64,000 nucleotides of DNA from Symbiodinium natans (GCA_905221605.1 CAJNDS010000328.1:85001-149000); one strand, 5' to 3'. Numbered from the stretch's first letter, positions 30,803 to 43,900 are shown. The notes: generated by a model from the letters alone, not told the origin. Numbers and translations: made by a program.

Positions 30803-31210
30803 TCAGGTTGCCCACAGCACAAAGCCCCACAGGTCCCCGCTCAATGCATTTTGGTGTGTGAGAGGCACGGGCTGTCGCCAAGGGCTGGCTCGCCACTCCT
30901 GCTGTGTGGGACCATGCGACGGCACACGTCCTGGGGAGCCTGGCCTGAGGCTTGCTTCGGGATCTGGGGGACCAGGAGATCCCACTGCGGAGTCTCCCTC
31001 CTGAAGCTGTGCTTCCATGAGCCCGAAGCCGAATCGACGGAAGGGACTTCCATGGACGCTGCGTCCTCCGTCGGAAGGTGGCGAGTGCTGGGACATCCCA
31101 GCCTCAGCAAACGCTCTGCGTGCCCCCACGCGTTGGCCGAGGCATGTCACACCCCGCAAGAACTGCCGGGGATTCCACCGGAGCCTTGTGCGAACCAAGG
31201 CCTCCAGCAC
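30803..31210 (-). CDS. possible coding segment, low complexity
   Basis: A 135-codon minus-strand frame (MLEALVRTRLRWNPRQFL start) rich in Gly, Pro and Arg. All strands are rather open in this GC-rich stretch, so support is weak. Confidence 0.3.
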   Translation of the reverse strand: MLEALVRTRLRWNPRQFLRGVTCLGQRVGARRAFAEAGMSQHSPPSDGGRSVHGSPFRRFGFGLMEAQLQEGDSAVGSPGPPDPEASLRPGSPGRVPSHGPTQQEWRASPWRQPVPLTHQNALSGDLWGFVLWAT

Positions 31211-31529
31211 ACAGCGCTCAAAAAAAAGGGATAATAAGCATCAACAACTGCTAAGTTTGTCGGAGGGGCTGCCTCCAATTCGGCGCAGGTCGCCCCTGGC
31301 CACGCAATTTACTGATGTATCGATGTGTCCAAACGGCTTCCGAAAGCCTCAGGTCTCTTCTCGACGCACTTCCTTGGTCTGCAATCTGGTCCTGCACGGC
31401 ATCGCAAGAAGGCTCTCCCACCATGCCCTAAACCCTAAACCCTAAACCCTAAACCCTAAACCCTAAACCCTAAACACCTAAACCCTAAACCACAAACCCT
31501 AAAACCCTAAACCCTAAACCCTAAACCAC

Positions 31530-31952
31530 CATGCGCGCAGCATCCCATCCTGCACCGGCCACGGCTTTGGAGATGGTCTCGCTTGCGGAGAAGGCCTGGG
31601 TCATGCGAATCGCCTGCAAAGCCATCTTGCCTTTGCAAGGAACACTTCATGGAGAGGTTCTCCCCTGAAGCCTGCCTTTTCTTGAAGCAACCCTAAAGCC
31701 TTTGAACCCTAAACCCTAAACCCTAAACCCTAAAACCCTAAACCCTAAACCCTAAACCCTAAACCCTAAACCCTAAAACCCTAACCCTAAACCCTAGACC
31801 CTAAACCCTAAACCCTTACTTCAGCCTTACCTATCTCGCTTTCCTCGAGGCGTCTGGGGCTCCGGCCTTCGGCCCGAGCGCGAGCGAACTTCGCTGAAGG
31901 TGGGAGTCGCTGGCGCCAGAGCCGCCTCTGCTTGCCGTGGTGTGTCGCTCTG
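31530..31952 (-). CDS. two phase-defined exons, unknown protein
   Basis: Exon 31952-31831: acceptor CCCCAAG, donor GATAG/GTAAGG, the best consensus donor in the window (RQAEAALAPATPTFSEVRS). Exon 31625-31530: exactly 32 codons, phase 0 (ALQAIRMTQAFSASETISKA, then GWDAARM), ending ATG/GTGGTTTAGGG. Telomeric arrays 31704-31818 and 31428-31527 sit in the introns. Confidence 0.6.
31704..31818 (-). repeat. telomeric array in the intron after exon 31831
   Basis: About fifteen CCCTAAA units with CCCTAAAA variants. It starts about 12 bases after the GTAAGG donor on the coding strand. Confidence 0.94.
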
Positions 31953-32099
31953 CTTGGGGTTTTAGGGGTTTAGGGTTTTTTTAGGGTTTAGGGTTCTTGT
32001 TTAGGGTTGCGAGTTGCGGGTTTAGATTTAGGGTTTAGGGTTTAGGGGCTTGGGGGGGGTTTTCAGAGTTTTAGGAGGTCCCTGACGAAGCCAAGTCCC

Positions 32100-32960
32100 G
32101 GGCTTCCTCTTGCTGCCTGCTCCGATGGCATCTCAACATCTCTCAAATTGAAACCTCTTTGAGTGCAGAAAAACTGGACTTCGAGGCTCCTGAGCATCCT
32201 CCTCTCGTGACGGCGGACCATGTCGTCCATGCCCTGGCTCAAGGTTAATTTTGCGTGTGTATATGTATATAAGCTCTAAGAAGACTGATGAAATTTGTAT
32301 ATTCTATATAGTCTCTATATATATATATATATAGTGCTTATGTATAGTGAATGAACTAATTCATCAATAATTGAGCAGCCATTATCTAAAGATACATAAC
32401 ACATGTTAACACAACTTCGTCCCATGCGTCCCCAAGCCTTGGCCAGGTGCTTGTGCTTCGCCAGCTCCCTGGTCAGCTCCTTTGTTTCTAACTGGATACT
32501 ATTTTTTAGACATGTCTAAACAAGAGTATCCAGTTGCTCCCTGGTCAGCTCCTTTGTGTCTGCGAGCATGGAATCCATGCGTCGCAGGCCGTCTTGACAG
32601 CGGCGCTCGCTGTCCTGACTCAGAGTCAGACGTCCCGAAACTCAGCACCCAGGCAAAGCAACGCTGAGCAGCAGTCGGATAGAGCAGCAAGTGCTGACTC
32701 TTCTGCAGCCTTGGCCGCCTGAGCCTCATGAAGACTCAGAAGTCAGAAGCTTCCCTCATGCCCTCCATTTGTGGCAGGCCTGCGCAAAAGCTGCATTCAT
32801 CTCGGTCTCCAGAGTCACCTCAAATTGAACTGACAAACTTGTTCCAGAATGGCTCGCAGCAAGGCTGCAATGTCTTGCGCAATGTCTTTGCAGAGCTGCA
32901 GTCTTCTTCTCAAGCTCCCGCGAAGCCTGCCTGGCTGACAAATGCCACACCGGCTGCATG
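32100..32960 (-). CDS. coiled-coil protein exons
   Basis: Minus-strand segments: near 32920-32815 (RRRLQLCKDIAQDIAALLRA, then ILEQVCQ), near 32720-32635 (QAAKAAEESALAALSDCCSA), near 32625-32525 (GLRRMDSMLADTKELTREQL) and near 32240-32155 (GMDDMVRRHERRMLRSLEVQ). Heptad pattern throughout. The second and third segments are in different frames with very little room for an intron, so a frameshift is possible. Confidence 0.5.
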
Positions 32961-33152
32961 CACAAGAATGTATGTTTAAATATACATACCATATGCCATC
33001 TGTATTCTATATTCACATTACACTTATTATATATATATACATACATACAGACATACATACGTACATACATCCGTGCATGCATACATACATACAGACAGAC
33101 AGACAATGCCTGCTTGCATGCATGCGTACATACTTACCTACATATTTATATA

Positions 33153-33403
33153 CTGCGCCAGGCCGAAAGTTCGTCGCACTCACAACGTAAGACAAGAAGA
33201 TAGCAGAAAACCCCCTCTCCCCCTTAGACTCCTGCACTCCAAGAGCACCGGGTCCTCCTCCGAAACATTAAAAATAGTATAAGTTTATTCCAGGGGATCA
33301 ATTCCTCCGCTGGCCAGGCTAGAACAAAACCATGATGCAATACTCCGCTGTCCTCCGTGAACTTTGTCTTGTCAAGAGCGACGAAACTTTATTCCTGGTC
33401 ATG
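33153..33403. repeat. 251-bp direct repeat, copy 1
   Basis: Identical by eye to 34027-34277 at a constant offset of 874 bases, starting CTGCGCCAGGCCGAAAG and ending TTCCTGGTCATG. AT-dinucleotide or tetranucleotide runs border it. Confidence 0.92.
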
Positions 33404-33472
33404 CTCCTCACGAGGCCGTTTCCACTAAAAAATCTGGCGTCCAGGACCTGGCCGGCGTCAGCATCGCGCAGA

Positions 33473-33675
33473 GCATGCGTTTTTGTGGCTAGAGTCTGCT
33501 TCAAAAAGTGCTTCCGGAAAGCAGCATGCGTGTTGGTCGCCAGAGTCTGCTTCACAAGTGCTTACGGCCAGCAGCGTGCGTTTCGGTGGCCAGAGTCTGC
33601 TTGAAAAAGTGCTTACGGAAGGCAGCATGCGTTTTGGTGGCCAGTGTCTGCTTCAAAAAGTGCTTACGGAAGGCA
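33473..33675. repeat. 51-bp tandem repeat, four copies
   Basis: Units start GCATGCGT and contain CAGAGTCTGCTTCAAAAAGT. One unit is 50 bases. 51 is 17 codons, and the minus strand reads KQTLATKTHAAFRKHFL per unit. A fifth partial unit lies at 33943-33980. Confidence 0.85.
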
Positions 33676-34026
33676 CCCCCGGGCCGAAAGTTTCGACCCA
33701 CGGCACATGTTGGATGGCATGCAGACAGTGAAGGCTCCCGCGGAGTAGCGGAGTGCCGAAAAGTAGCATTTTCCCTACGCCTGCTAGCGGAGAAATTAAT
33801 ACCCCGTTTTGAAAATATAGTACTATAGTAGCTCCGGAGGAGGCCCCCAGCCCCATTGTGTCAGGAGTCTATGGGGAAGAGGGCGGGGTATGGGTGTAAG
33901 AGCCCCAAGATGTTGGTGGGTCGAACTATCGGCCCGGCGCAGCATGCGTTTTGGTGGCCAGAGTTTGCTTCAAAAAGATCCCACCTTTTTGAAGTTTGGG
34001 CAAGACCAGTGCTCCCCGAACGCATG

Positions 34027-34277
34027 CTGCGCCAGGCCGAAAGTTCGTCGCACTCACAACGTAAGACAAGAAGATAGCAGAAAACCCCCTCTCCCCCTTA
34101 GACTCCTGCACTCCAAGAGCACCGGGTCCTCCTCCGAAACATTAAAAATAGTATAAGTTTATTCCAGGGGATCAATTCCTCCGCTGGCCAGGCTAGAACA
34201 AAACCATGATGCAATACTCCGCTGTCCTCCGTGAACTTTGTCTTGTCAAGAGCGACGAAACTTTATTCCTGGTCATG
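34027..34277. repeat. 251-bp direct repeat, copy 2
   Basis: See 33153-33403. The right edge runs straight into a (TA)n tract. Confidence 0.92.
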
Positions 34278-34307
34278 TATATATATATATATATATATGG
34301 TTATGGG

Positions 34308-34343
<36 letters not shown>

Positions 34344-34487
34344 CTTTTGTAATATGTTTATTCAGCTTTTACCTATCAAGCTCCGGGCCTGTCGGCCAGC
34401 TCGGGCGTCTGACGGGCCTGGTGCTTTCACGGTGAGCCCGGGTCCCTCCACGACTTTTTGTACAAGCTTCCGGGTGTGGGGCTTTGC

Positions 34488-34673
34488 AGGGTTTAGGGTT
34501 TAGAGTTTAGGGTTGGGGTTTAGGGTTTAGGGTTTAGGGTTTAGGGTTTAGGGTTTGGGGTTTGGGGTTTAGGGTTTAGGGTTTAGGGTTTTGGGTCTAG
34601 GGTCTAGGGTCTAGGGTCTAGGGTTTAGGGTTTAGGGTTTAGGGTTTAGGGTTTAGGGTTTAGGGTTTTGGGT
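34488..34673 (+). repeat. telomeric array with TCTAGGG block
   Basis: About twenty-five units, including four consecutive TCTAGGG variants near 34593-34622. Confidence 0.95.
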
Positions 34674-35049
34674 CCGCCGACCCTGGCGGCGTGTTGGATG
34701 GGTTTCTGGAGGTGAAAACCTCCCTCTTTCCCCAAAAGTGCGGGGGAGGGGGGGGGGGGAGGGGGGGGTACCCCGGCAGCTTTTCTGTGGAGGAACAGGC
34801 CACCCACACCGCGTAAACTCACGGACCATAGGCGGTTTCGCACAGGGCACAGGGGCTCTTTTGGGTGGAACCACCCCCCCGACCCCCCCACCCAGACCCG
34901 AACCGCAAACCCAATCCACCAAACCCCAAACCTTAAACTTGTTCTCCTGCGGGGTCGGCGGCTTGAGCCGGAGGCTCTTAAATTTAGGGTTTGGGGTTTA
35001 GGAGGGTTTAGGGTTTAGGGTTTAATTAGGGTTTAGGGTTTAAGGTGCT

Positions 35050-35403
35050 ACAGGATTTAGACAATGGCATCTGGCGCACATTTCGGCCCGAGCATCGCAC
35101 GTACAGGCTGGATGTTGTATCTCGAGCATCCCACCTCACAGCACGTGTCTCCCAGGCCCCTATGCAGGACACTTGCAGGACCAGCCCAGGGGCAGGACTC
35201 CAAATCCTGTGCTCGCTGCCTCGGCACCACACCCGAAGCCCGCATAACAATAAAGCAGCACCCCGCGGCCGTGCGCAGTCAAGGAAAATGCCGAAGCCCC
35301 TTTTGCCCTTGGACTCGAAGTCACTTGAAGGAATAGACCCGAAAGCCCTCAAAGCCCTTAAAGCTCCCGGGAAGGCCTTGAAGTCCTCCCAAACAAAAAC
35401 CAT
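35050..35403 (-). CDS. possible coding segment, strand unresolved
   Basis: Minus-strand frame includes FVWEDFKAFPGALRALRAFG after a good acceptor TTCTTCTTCAG near 35443. The plus strand is also open (DNGIWRTFRPEHRTYRLDVV). It is flanked by arrays at 34985-35045 and 35463-35579. Confidence 0.35.
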
Positions 35404-35462
35404 CCGCGCGGTGTTAAGGCTCGCAGTCCTTTTTGGGGCCCTGAAGAAGAAGTCTAAACACG

Positions 35463-35579
35463 AAACCCTAAACCCTAAACCCTAAACCCTAAACCCTAAA
35501 CCCTAAACCCTAAACCCTAAACCCTAAACCCTAAACCCTAAACCCTAAACCCTAAACCCTAAACCCTAAACCCTAAACT
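35463..35579 (-). repeat. telomeric array
   Basis: Seventeen CCCTAAA copies. Confidence 0.96.
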
Positions 35580-35718
35580 CTAAGCAAGCCTCCAACCACA
35601 AAAAGGGCCCCCACACACCCCAGCTGCCCTAGACATACCCCAAGTAATTACCACAAAATACCCCGAAACTTACCCCAAATGCCCCAGACAAAAAAAACAA
35701 ACAAAAATATTAGTAGTA

Positions 35719-35754
<36 letters not shown>

Positions 35755-36102
35755 TATCTGTATATATATAACACACCCCAACACTCACCCGAGGCCTCGC
35801 GGCCGCGGCATCCTCCCGAGCCCTGTCGAGCTGAAACCTGGTCTCTCTCCCTGGCTCTTGGAAGGACATGGGGGACTTCGGGACCCTACAAAATCGCTTG
35901 AAGGGCATACATAGGGGGATATAGGGTTGATCATTCCCTCCGACTAAGAACCAGCAAGTTCTCTAGGGCTTAGGGTTTAGGGGTTTAGGCGGTTTAGGGT
36001 GTTAGGATTTAGGGGTTTAGGGCTTAGGTCGAAACAGGTGTTCAGGTCTTGGGGTTTGTGCCACTTCTCACTTCTCCGAAGCCTGAGCTTGCGACTGCAA
36101 GT

Positions 36103-36200
36103 TCTGACCTGGCGCGGCAACGGGGGGCCAGTGCAGCACTTGTCGCGTATTTCTCGACTGCTGAGTGCCGAACACCGCCGCTCCAGTTCAGCTCTTGCCT
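36103..36200 (-). CDS. coiled-coil exon
   Basis: Acceptor AGCTATTTCAAG, then KARAELERRCSALSSREIRD, ending CCAG/GTCAGA. Confidence 0.5.
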
Positions 36201-36212
36201 TGAAATAGCTGG

Positions 36213-36286
36213 AGACCGAGGGGGTGGGGGTGGGGGGGGTGGGGGGGGGTGGGGGCGGGGGGGCTGGGGGGGGCTGGGGGGGTGTG
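36213..36286 (+). repeat. G-tract cluster
   Basis: Runs of five to nine G separated by T, C or A; strong G-quadruplex potential. The minus-strand Pro-rich frame across it is low complexity. Confidence 0.85.
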
Positions 36287-36299
36287 TTCACTTTGATGA

Positions 36300-37440
36300 T
36301 CATAAACAGAAACCCTTATGAAGAGTAAAACAGAAGCTCCGATGCAGTACAGCCCTCCCATGGAGACCATAGGAAGTACAAGCGCAGACGCGCACTCATT
36401 AAAGCTACCGATCGACCAAAGCCAGTATGATTGGGTAGACGACACTGCAATCGACACATCACGGATAGCATCATCAATGTGTTTTTGGCAGGGATGAGGT
36501 GTTGGGTCCTGTCCTTAGATATCCACATTACGCCCAAAGCTTCATTAAAGGTGGTCAGTGAGAAACAGTTCGTGCACGTTGCCTCAAAAGACCTTGAAAA
36601 GTGCAGAATGCATCTGGCATACCCACTCAAACTAGCATCGCTGGCCCTCTCTTGTCGAGATTTCATAGCATCTCAACATCTTGGCATGATTGTCGAAAAC
36701 AAGTTGATGGCCTTTTGCGGGATACAGCAAGCAAGGCCTTGGAGCACAGTAGCGAGTTGCGGGTCAAGCGGTGTATCGACCACAAGATTGACCAGCGTCA
36801 GACAAGCTCGAGGACCTCCAGGTCTCTGTCCATGATCCACAACGCCGCAAAGCGAATGCACTTGCGACAGGCAGGATGTGCCCTCTGAATTTTTTTTGAA
36901 AGAAAACTCAGCGAAGCTGTACTGTTTAGGGGACTAGGATCTACGACACAAGAAACAGCGCGAATCTTTGCAAGGGATGCGCATAGCTCGAGTTGCGAAT
37001 CGCCCTCGCGTATCCAGCTGAAGTCTGCGGGTTGAGCAAAAGTGAAAGCCACATGCTCGAGGCGACGAGCTGTTCCGTGGCCGGAGTGTGGTCCGACTGC
37101 AGTTTCGAAGGTAAACTCCGAAACATGCATGGTCAGCGAAGGCGTCAACCAGCAGGTTGCAAGAATCATGTGACATCAAGACAACCGGCGAGGGGCTCTG
37201 AGCATGTGCATATTACATAGGCTACAAGGCAGACAGGATTTGTGGCTGTTTTTTTCTCAACTGCAGCTCAAACAGGGACATTCCGGGTAGAGATTGTACA
37301 CATTTTCAGGGCCCGCAGCCAAAAAGCCGCACTTATAACATCAGCCCCCGAAGTCCTCTACGTAGGTTATCAGTACCACACATAGTTGGGGTTTTCAGTC
37401 TCCATGAACCTCCAAGCATCTCATCCCTCCAAACCAAGAC
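36300..37440. other. 1.1 kb without telomeric tracts, weak coding signal
   Basis: Minus-strand open segments (for example FTFAQPADFSWIREGDSQLE near 37060-37005, and LVNLVVDTPLDPQLATVLQG near 36795-36735) look partly coding. The plus strand is equally open in places. No domain recognised. Confidence 0.3.
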
Positions 37441-37969
37441 TGCGATGCCGTGAGCTCATGGGTTCCTCTCGAATTCTGCAAGCTGAGCCCAGAGCTGGTG
37501 AAGGAAGCCGCTGTGGGGATTGCGGCCTCGGGGATTGCGGCCTCCCGGCATTGTGAAGATCTGTGCAGCCATTCGCGCTACTGGTACCAAGTCAGAACAA
37601 GTCTACACTAACATGCTAAATGCCAAGAGTCTGCAGACTTGTACAGGCGCAACGCACATGCTGCACATCCTAACCCTAAACCCTAAACCCTAACCCCTAA
37701 ACCCTAAACCCTAAACCCGGTCTGAAGGGGTGTTCAGGCCTGGTGTCCCCTGAGCGCGGCCAGCGACCATCTGCTTCACCTTGCAACCTGAGAGATGGGG
37801 GCTTCCGAAAATCGGGGTACCTTTTTCTTCTTGTTTTTTTTTTTTGTTGGGGGGGGGGGGGGTTCCTTTAAGGAGATTCTATTCTATTTGAGGTAAAAAA
37901 TGGGTTCCCCCATTTTGGGAAATGGTTAAAGAATCTTAGGAGAAGCTGCCCACAGCGCAGAAGCACAGA

Positions 37970-40900
37970 AGCATCTCCTGAGCACGCCACCAATTTCGCA
38001 TCTCCTCCCGTAGTTCAAGGCGCGCACGATCCCAGTCCTGCAAGGATCAGCCTACTTTCCTCTTCATCGGTTTTGTTCTTGCAGACGTGAAGCTCTCCTG
38101 GGTCAGCCTTGGGACAGATGCTCGCTTGTCGGGTGCTTATGATATGGTGCACTCCTCACATGCGGTGTCCGGAGGATCATGGCTGGACTGAGCCTCTGAC
38201 TGGCCATGTGCCTGCACCAGCACAGCCAAGAATGCAAACAAGACAACGGGAGCCGCGAACCAAGCCTCGTCCTGCTGAGTTGTCCTCCAACGCATCACAC
38301 GGCACTTCTGCCACTACCAGTAGTCCCATGACATGGGTTCGCGACGTAATCGCGCGGGGTATCCGAGCCTCCAGTCCAGGGCAGACTCGATCGCCCTGCA
38401 TCTCGCCTGCGCCTCATGCAGCTCGCTGAGGAGCACTTCTCGCGGCACCTGGACTGGTGTGCATGGGGGGGGGGGGCTTTCCGGCATTTAGGGTGCCTTT
38501 TCGGGGGCTCCCGTGAGAAGAGCTCCACTACCTTGTGATGCGGAGGTCCCCCTCTGTTGGGAGATGCAGAAATATCTCTCTGCATGTACCCTGGACAGGC
38601 AATCCAAACCCCAAGGGTGCAGGGTGTGGGCATTGGGCCCCCAGCCTCTGCGATTCGCTGTTCCTGCCGCCACCTATGGGCAACATGGGAGTGTGGGTAC
38701 CAGTGCCATGCCAGGCGTGGCAATGTCTCACTCACATTCGAGGGTACTCACCCTAAACCCTAAACCCTAAACCCTAAACCCTAAACCCTAAACCCTAAAC
38801 CCTAAACCCTAAACCCTAAACCCTGCCGCCTCATCTTGTCCGGCTCGCGGGCCTGCAAAGCCATTCGAAGCCCCCCCCGTATTCTCCGGACAAATTCGGA
38901 CCACGGGTCGGCCTAGACCCCTACAACTGGCTGGTTGGTAGGGTTTAGGGTTTAGGGTTTAGGGTTTAGGGTTTAGGGTTTAGGGTTTAGGGTTTAGGGT
39001 TTAGGGTTTAGGGTTTAGGGTTTAGGGTTTAGGGTTTAGGGTTTAGGGTTTAGGGTTTAGGGTTAAGGGTTTCGGGTTTAGGGTTTAGGGTTTAGGGTTT
39101 AGGTGTTTAGGGTTTAGGGTTTAGGGTTTAGGGTTTAGGGTTTAGGGTTTAGGGTTTAGGGTTTAGGGTTTAGGGTTTTAGGGTTTAGGGTTTAGGGTTT
39201 AGGGTTTAGGGTTTAGGGTTTAGGGTTTAGGGTTTAGGGTTTAGGGTTTAGGGTTTAGGGTTTAGGGTTTAGGGTTTAGGGTTTAGGGTTTAGGGTTTAG
39301 GGTGGTTCCTAGTGGGGAATGAGGGAATTAGGGCCCTAAATAATCCCTTAAAGGGTATGTATAGGGCCCTCATTCCCTCATTCCCTACGAAGAACCAGGG
39401 GGGACAAAGCTTGCTGCCTTGCCTGGTGGTTCCAGCGCTTCAGCTCATGTAGAAGATTGGAGGGAGCCTGCGAAAGCACTGTGACGGCTATACCCTAAAC
39501 CCTAAACCCTAAACCCTAAACCCTAAACCGAGTTGCTCAGCTCCCCTTTGGCCTGCTGACGTTCGTGGTTGGCTTCCACCAAGGCTTTGGTCAGGCGGTC
39601 CTGAGGCGGAGTGGGCCAAGTGAAGCAAAGAAAAGAAGCAACAGTTATAAAGGGTTTTGGGTTTTGGGTTTAGGGTTTAGGGTTTAGGGTTTTGGGTTTA
39701 GGGTTTAGGGTTTAGGGTTTAGGATTTAGGGTTTAGGGTTTAGGGTTTAGGGTTTAGGGTTTAGGGTTTAGGGTCATCTGGTACCCTTATACCTTAATAT
39801 AGCCCCAAGATACCCGAATATGAACCCCCTACAAAACAGAAACCCTACTTAAAGAGACCGCCAACCAATATGAAGCAACAGAGTACTATACTAGCATCAT
39901 ATAGCATAAGGATATACAAATGTAATATACTATAAGCAATATCTTTATGTAGAATGACAATCATACAAGAACCCTAAACCCTAAACCCTAAACCCTCAAC
40001 CCTAAAAGAAGTGTGGGGCCCAGCCTTCTCCTTTGCATCAGCTTCCGCGCGCTGCAAGTCTGAGGTGGAGCGCTCACCTCCGAACATGCTATGCAACATG
40101 GAGCACCCGGAGAATCCGACCTAAACCCTAAACCCTAAACCCTAAACCCTAAACCCTGTGCAAAGGCTCCAACTCATCTCTTGCCGCAGCATCCGCCTTG
40201 AGGGTGTGAGCTATCAAGCTACCTGCGCTGTTCTCCGAATCGCTGGGGCCCTGGCATATCCTTCTCTGACTGTGCCTCCAAATACCTACTTCGAGGCTCA
40301 TGGTACTTATAAAGCTACGATTGGGCGATAAGTACAGCTAAAATTGGGTTGTTAAGTACCATGAACCTCCAAGTATGAGATGGAAGCTGGGTTGGAAGTT
40401 GCCACTGGGGGGGGTGGGGGGGGGGGTGGGGGGGGGGGGTGGGGGGGGGGGGTGGGGGGGGGGTGGGGGGGGGGGAGCCGCCCTAAACCCTAAACCCTAA
40501 ACCTAAACAACCCTAAACCCGGGGGGGGGGGGGGGGAAGAATGCGGAGGCGCCCGAACTACGGCGCCTGGTTGCCTTGCGTTGGGACTCAATGGTGGCCT
40601 CGAGCAAGGCGACCTCTTTCTGCCTGGAGCAAAGACATTGGTTTAGGGTTTAGGGTCTAGGGTTTAGGGTTTAGGGTTTAGCGGGTTTAGGGTTTAGGGC
40701 TCAGGGTTGTTTCTGCTGCGCCCTGAGACATCCTGGAACATGTTCAGTGGTCGGCCGGCCTTGTCTCACATTCGGACTGAAGCTGCCTGACGTCCTCGAG
40801 CAGCCTCGCCATCATGAACGAGAAGGATCATCTGTCAAGACTGATGCTGCAGACTTGGCCTTTCACGATCGGCCGTCATCTTGACCAGCTGCGCCTAGTA

Positions 40901-43900
40901 TGGATACTCATGCTGCGTGGGCACATTTTAAGCCTGATAAACTCACCCCGTCACTACAACGAAAACCGCTTCGTCTCTCAACTATCCGCCCTTGTCGTAA
41001 CACTGCCTCGCACACGCAGGCTTGGTGGAGTTCATTTTGGCACCCTACGCGGGCGTGCTTGTCACGAGCAGCTAAATCTGCCCAACTATCGCTGTATCGA
41101 AAAACCACCCCGTACCCAAGGCATTGGCGCTTTGCTCATGTTGCACACGCATCTGCTTCGCAGCCTGGCGCAGGAAAGGAGGCTCCTAAACCCCAAAGAA
41201 TACACCCTCAACCCTATTGACAGGATCGTTGTAGACTCCTTCTCTTTGATCCACGAAAGAGCATCCAAGCCTCTTCCTCGGCCCGCTCCGAGCGCAGTTG
41301 CGCCAAGTCCTGCACAGCAACTGATGATGCCAACAGCTAGAGATACGAGTGCCGGGGTTTAGGGTTTAGGGTTTAGGGTTTCGGGTTTAGGGTTTAGGGT
41401 TTAGGGCGGGCATGTGCCACACACAACCTCCACGAGCTTGTTCTTGTCCGCCACCGCCTCCACAACAGCTTGTGGCTCATTGTCTACAACACATGGAGGA
41501 AGAGGGGCGTAAACGTTTCTGGTCACTGGTCCCCTCATCCCCTTTGACGAGGCAGGCAGCGCATTACTAGAGTCTGCAGTCTCACACACCCGTGATGTTG
41601 CCCCAAACTGCACAGCAATTCCCTGAACTCCCCCCCTAAACCCTTAAACCCTTAAACCCTTAAACCCTTAAACCCCTAAACCCTAAACCCTAAGCCCTAA
41701 ACCCTAAGCCCCACCTGCTGCTTGGACAAGCACGACCTCGCCAGCTCTTCATGCAGCTCTTGCAGCTGCATGTCGCAACTTTTCTGAGAGGCCTGCCATA
41801 GAGGGGAATGAGGGAATTCGGGCCCTATATGGGCCAGCATAGGCGCACCCCCCCCCCTCCCCCCCCCATGGCATGGTATCCCCCCCCCCCTCCTTTGTGG
41901 TTCATGGTGGGCGTTGGGTTCCCCCCCCCCTGTGGTTCATGGTCTGTGGTTCATGGGTTTAGAGTTTAGGAGTTTAGGGTTTGGCTGTAGAGTTCAGGCT
42001 TTTCACTCTGGTCTATTGGTTCACTGTGGGTTTAGAGTTTAATTCGGGTTCACGGTTTGTGGTAATGGCAGGTTTACGGTTTCCCCTCTCCCCCCTGTGG
42101 TTCGTGCTGGGTTTACGGTTCAAGGTTCAGGGTTAAAGCGGCTAAGGTTTCGGGTGTACCTTTCTCCCCCCTTTGTCGTTCATTGGTGGGTTTAGGTTTT
42201 AGGGCTTAGGGTTCAGGGTTCGGGGTTTAGGTTGAGGTTTCTTTGTCCCCCCCGTGGTCCGTGGTGTTTTTAGGGTTAACAGGCAGGGTTTGGGGGGAGA
42301 TGCCTGCCCATGTGTGGGGGGGATACCATGGGGGGGTTGGGGGGGGGGGGGTGGGGGTCGATTACGCGGAACGCGGGCGCATATAAACCCTTAACCCTTA
42401 ACCCTAAACCCTAAACCCCAAACCCTAAACCCTAAGCCCTAAGCCCCAAGCCCTAAGCCCCAAACCCTAAACCCTAAACCCTACCCTAAACCCTAAACCT
42501 GGAAACCTTCAAACCCTAAACCCTAACCCTAAAATCAACCCATAACCACCCCACAGTTGGGGCGGGGGGAGGGGGGGAGGGGGAGGGCGGCCGCCGGGGC
42601 GCAACCATATACCCTTTAAGGGATTATATAGGACCAGGGGGATTGCATTGCGGAGGTCGTGAGCTAGGGGGACACGGGACATGAGCAAGAAACGGAACGA
42701 AAGGGCGAAAGGTCGGAAGGGACTCCACGTGTTACCTCGCTGCTTGAAGCAATGGCAACACAAGTATGCTGAGTTGGCTGAGAGTTTGTGCGTGGGTGGG
42801 TATTCTGGATGAGGACTGGCGGTCTGCATCAGCTCACCGGGAGGCGTTCAGAATACTTGTCTGAGGTTTACGTTCACAGTTGGTGATTGGCATCTGTGTT
42901 CTGCCCGGTCGGGACCGCACGCTCCTTATCCAGAATGTTGGATGAACATGTTCTGCAAATGCTCCCTCAACACTGTGGCCACACGACTCGGGCTCCTACC
43001 TGCAACTGCTGATTCTCTTCCCGCAGGCGAAGAAGGCAATCCTGGCCAGGCATGCGCAAGGCAGGCTGTGTGCAGGTGCGAGTTGGCATGGCATCAGAGC
43101 CACAACCCAGAACTCAAAGCTAGGAGCCTTGCTAACATGCAACAACGGAGCGCGGCGCCCACAGCAAAAAGCAGAACCAGGAGCTCGAATGCGGAGGGCG
43201 AAAGCGCGACATCTCACCAGAATGAGACCCGACGGAGTGTCACTCCATCTCTCGGTTGGTTGTGTTTCCCCCTTCCCTTTCATATCACGACACTCCTTCG
43301 TCTCCCAAGAGGCGCGAAGATGCTCATAAAATCAGACAATCTTAAAAAACTGCAAGGTAGCAAACTGTGTGTCTGGGCTGAATAAGTGGGCATTGTGGCG
43401 GTTTAGGGTTTAGGGTTTAGGGTTTGGGGTTTGGGGTTTGGGGTTTAGGGCTTAGGGTTTAGGGTTTAGGGTTTAGGGTTGAGGGATTCCACTTGGCACA
43501 GGAGGTGACCATGGAACTCCACGCAACTGAGGGAGCCACCTCGGCGTGGCCATGCTGGGCAGCCTCACAGGCTTTAGGGCTTAAGGGTCTAGGGTTTAGG
43601 GTTTAGGGTTTAGGGTTTAGGGTTTGGGGTTTAGGGTTTAGGGTTTAGGGTTCAGGGCGTTTCTCCTGCTTTTCCCAGTAGTACCCTACAGCTGGGGTTG
43701 CGCTTTTTGGGAGTTTCCATCATACTCCGGCCCTACTTGAGACAAAGCATGAAAGCCCCATGTGCTCGATGCACTTCGGGTAGAAGTGCCTCTGCTGCGC
43801 CCTCGCGCGCGCGAAGTCGTAGGGAGGACAGGGCTCGGGCGAGCCTCTCCCTGGCAGCCTCCCAGGCTTTAGGGCTTAAGGGTTTAGGGTTTAGGGTTTA

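Noticed and set aside
31017-31445. Plus-strand frame of 142 codons
   Set aside because: It overlaps GC-rich minus-strand coding-like sequence, ends in a telomeric array and shows no domain.
36188-36303. Pro-rich frame across the G-tract cluster
   Set aside because: Low-complexity G-run translation without splice framing.
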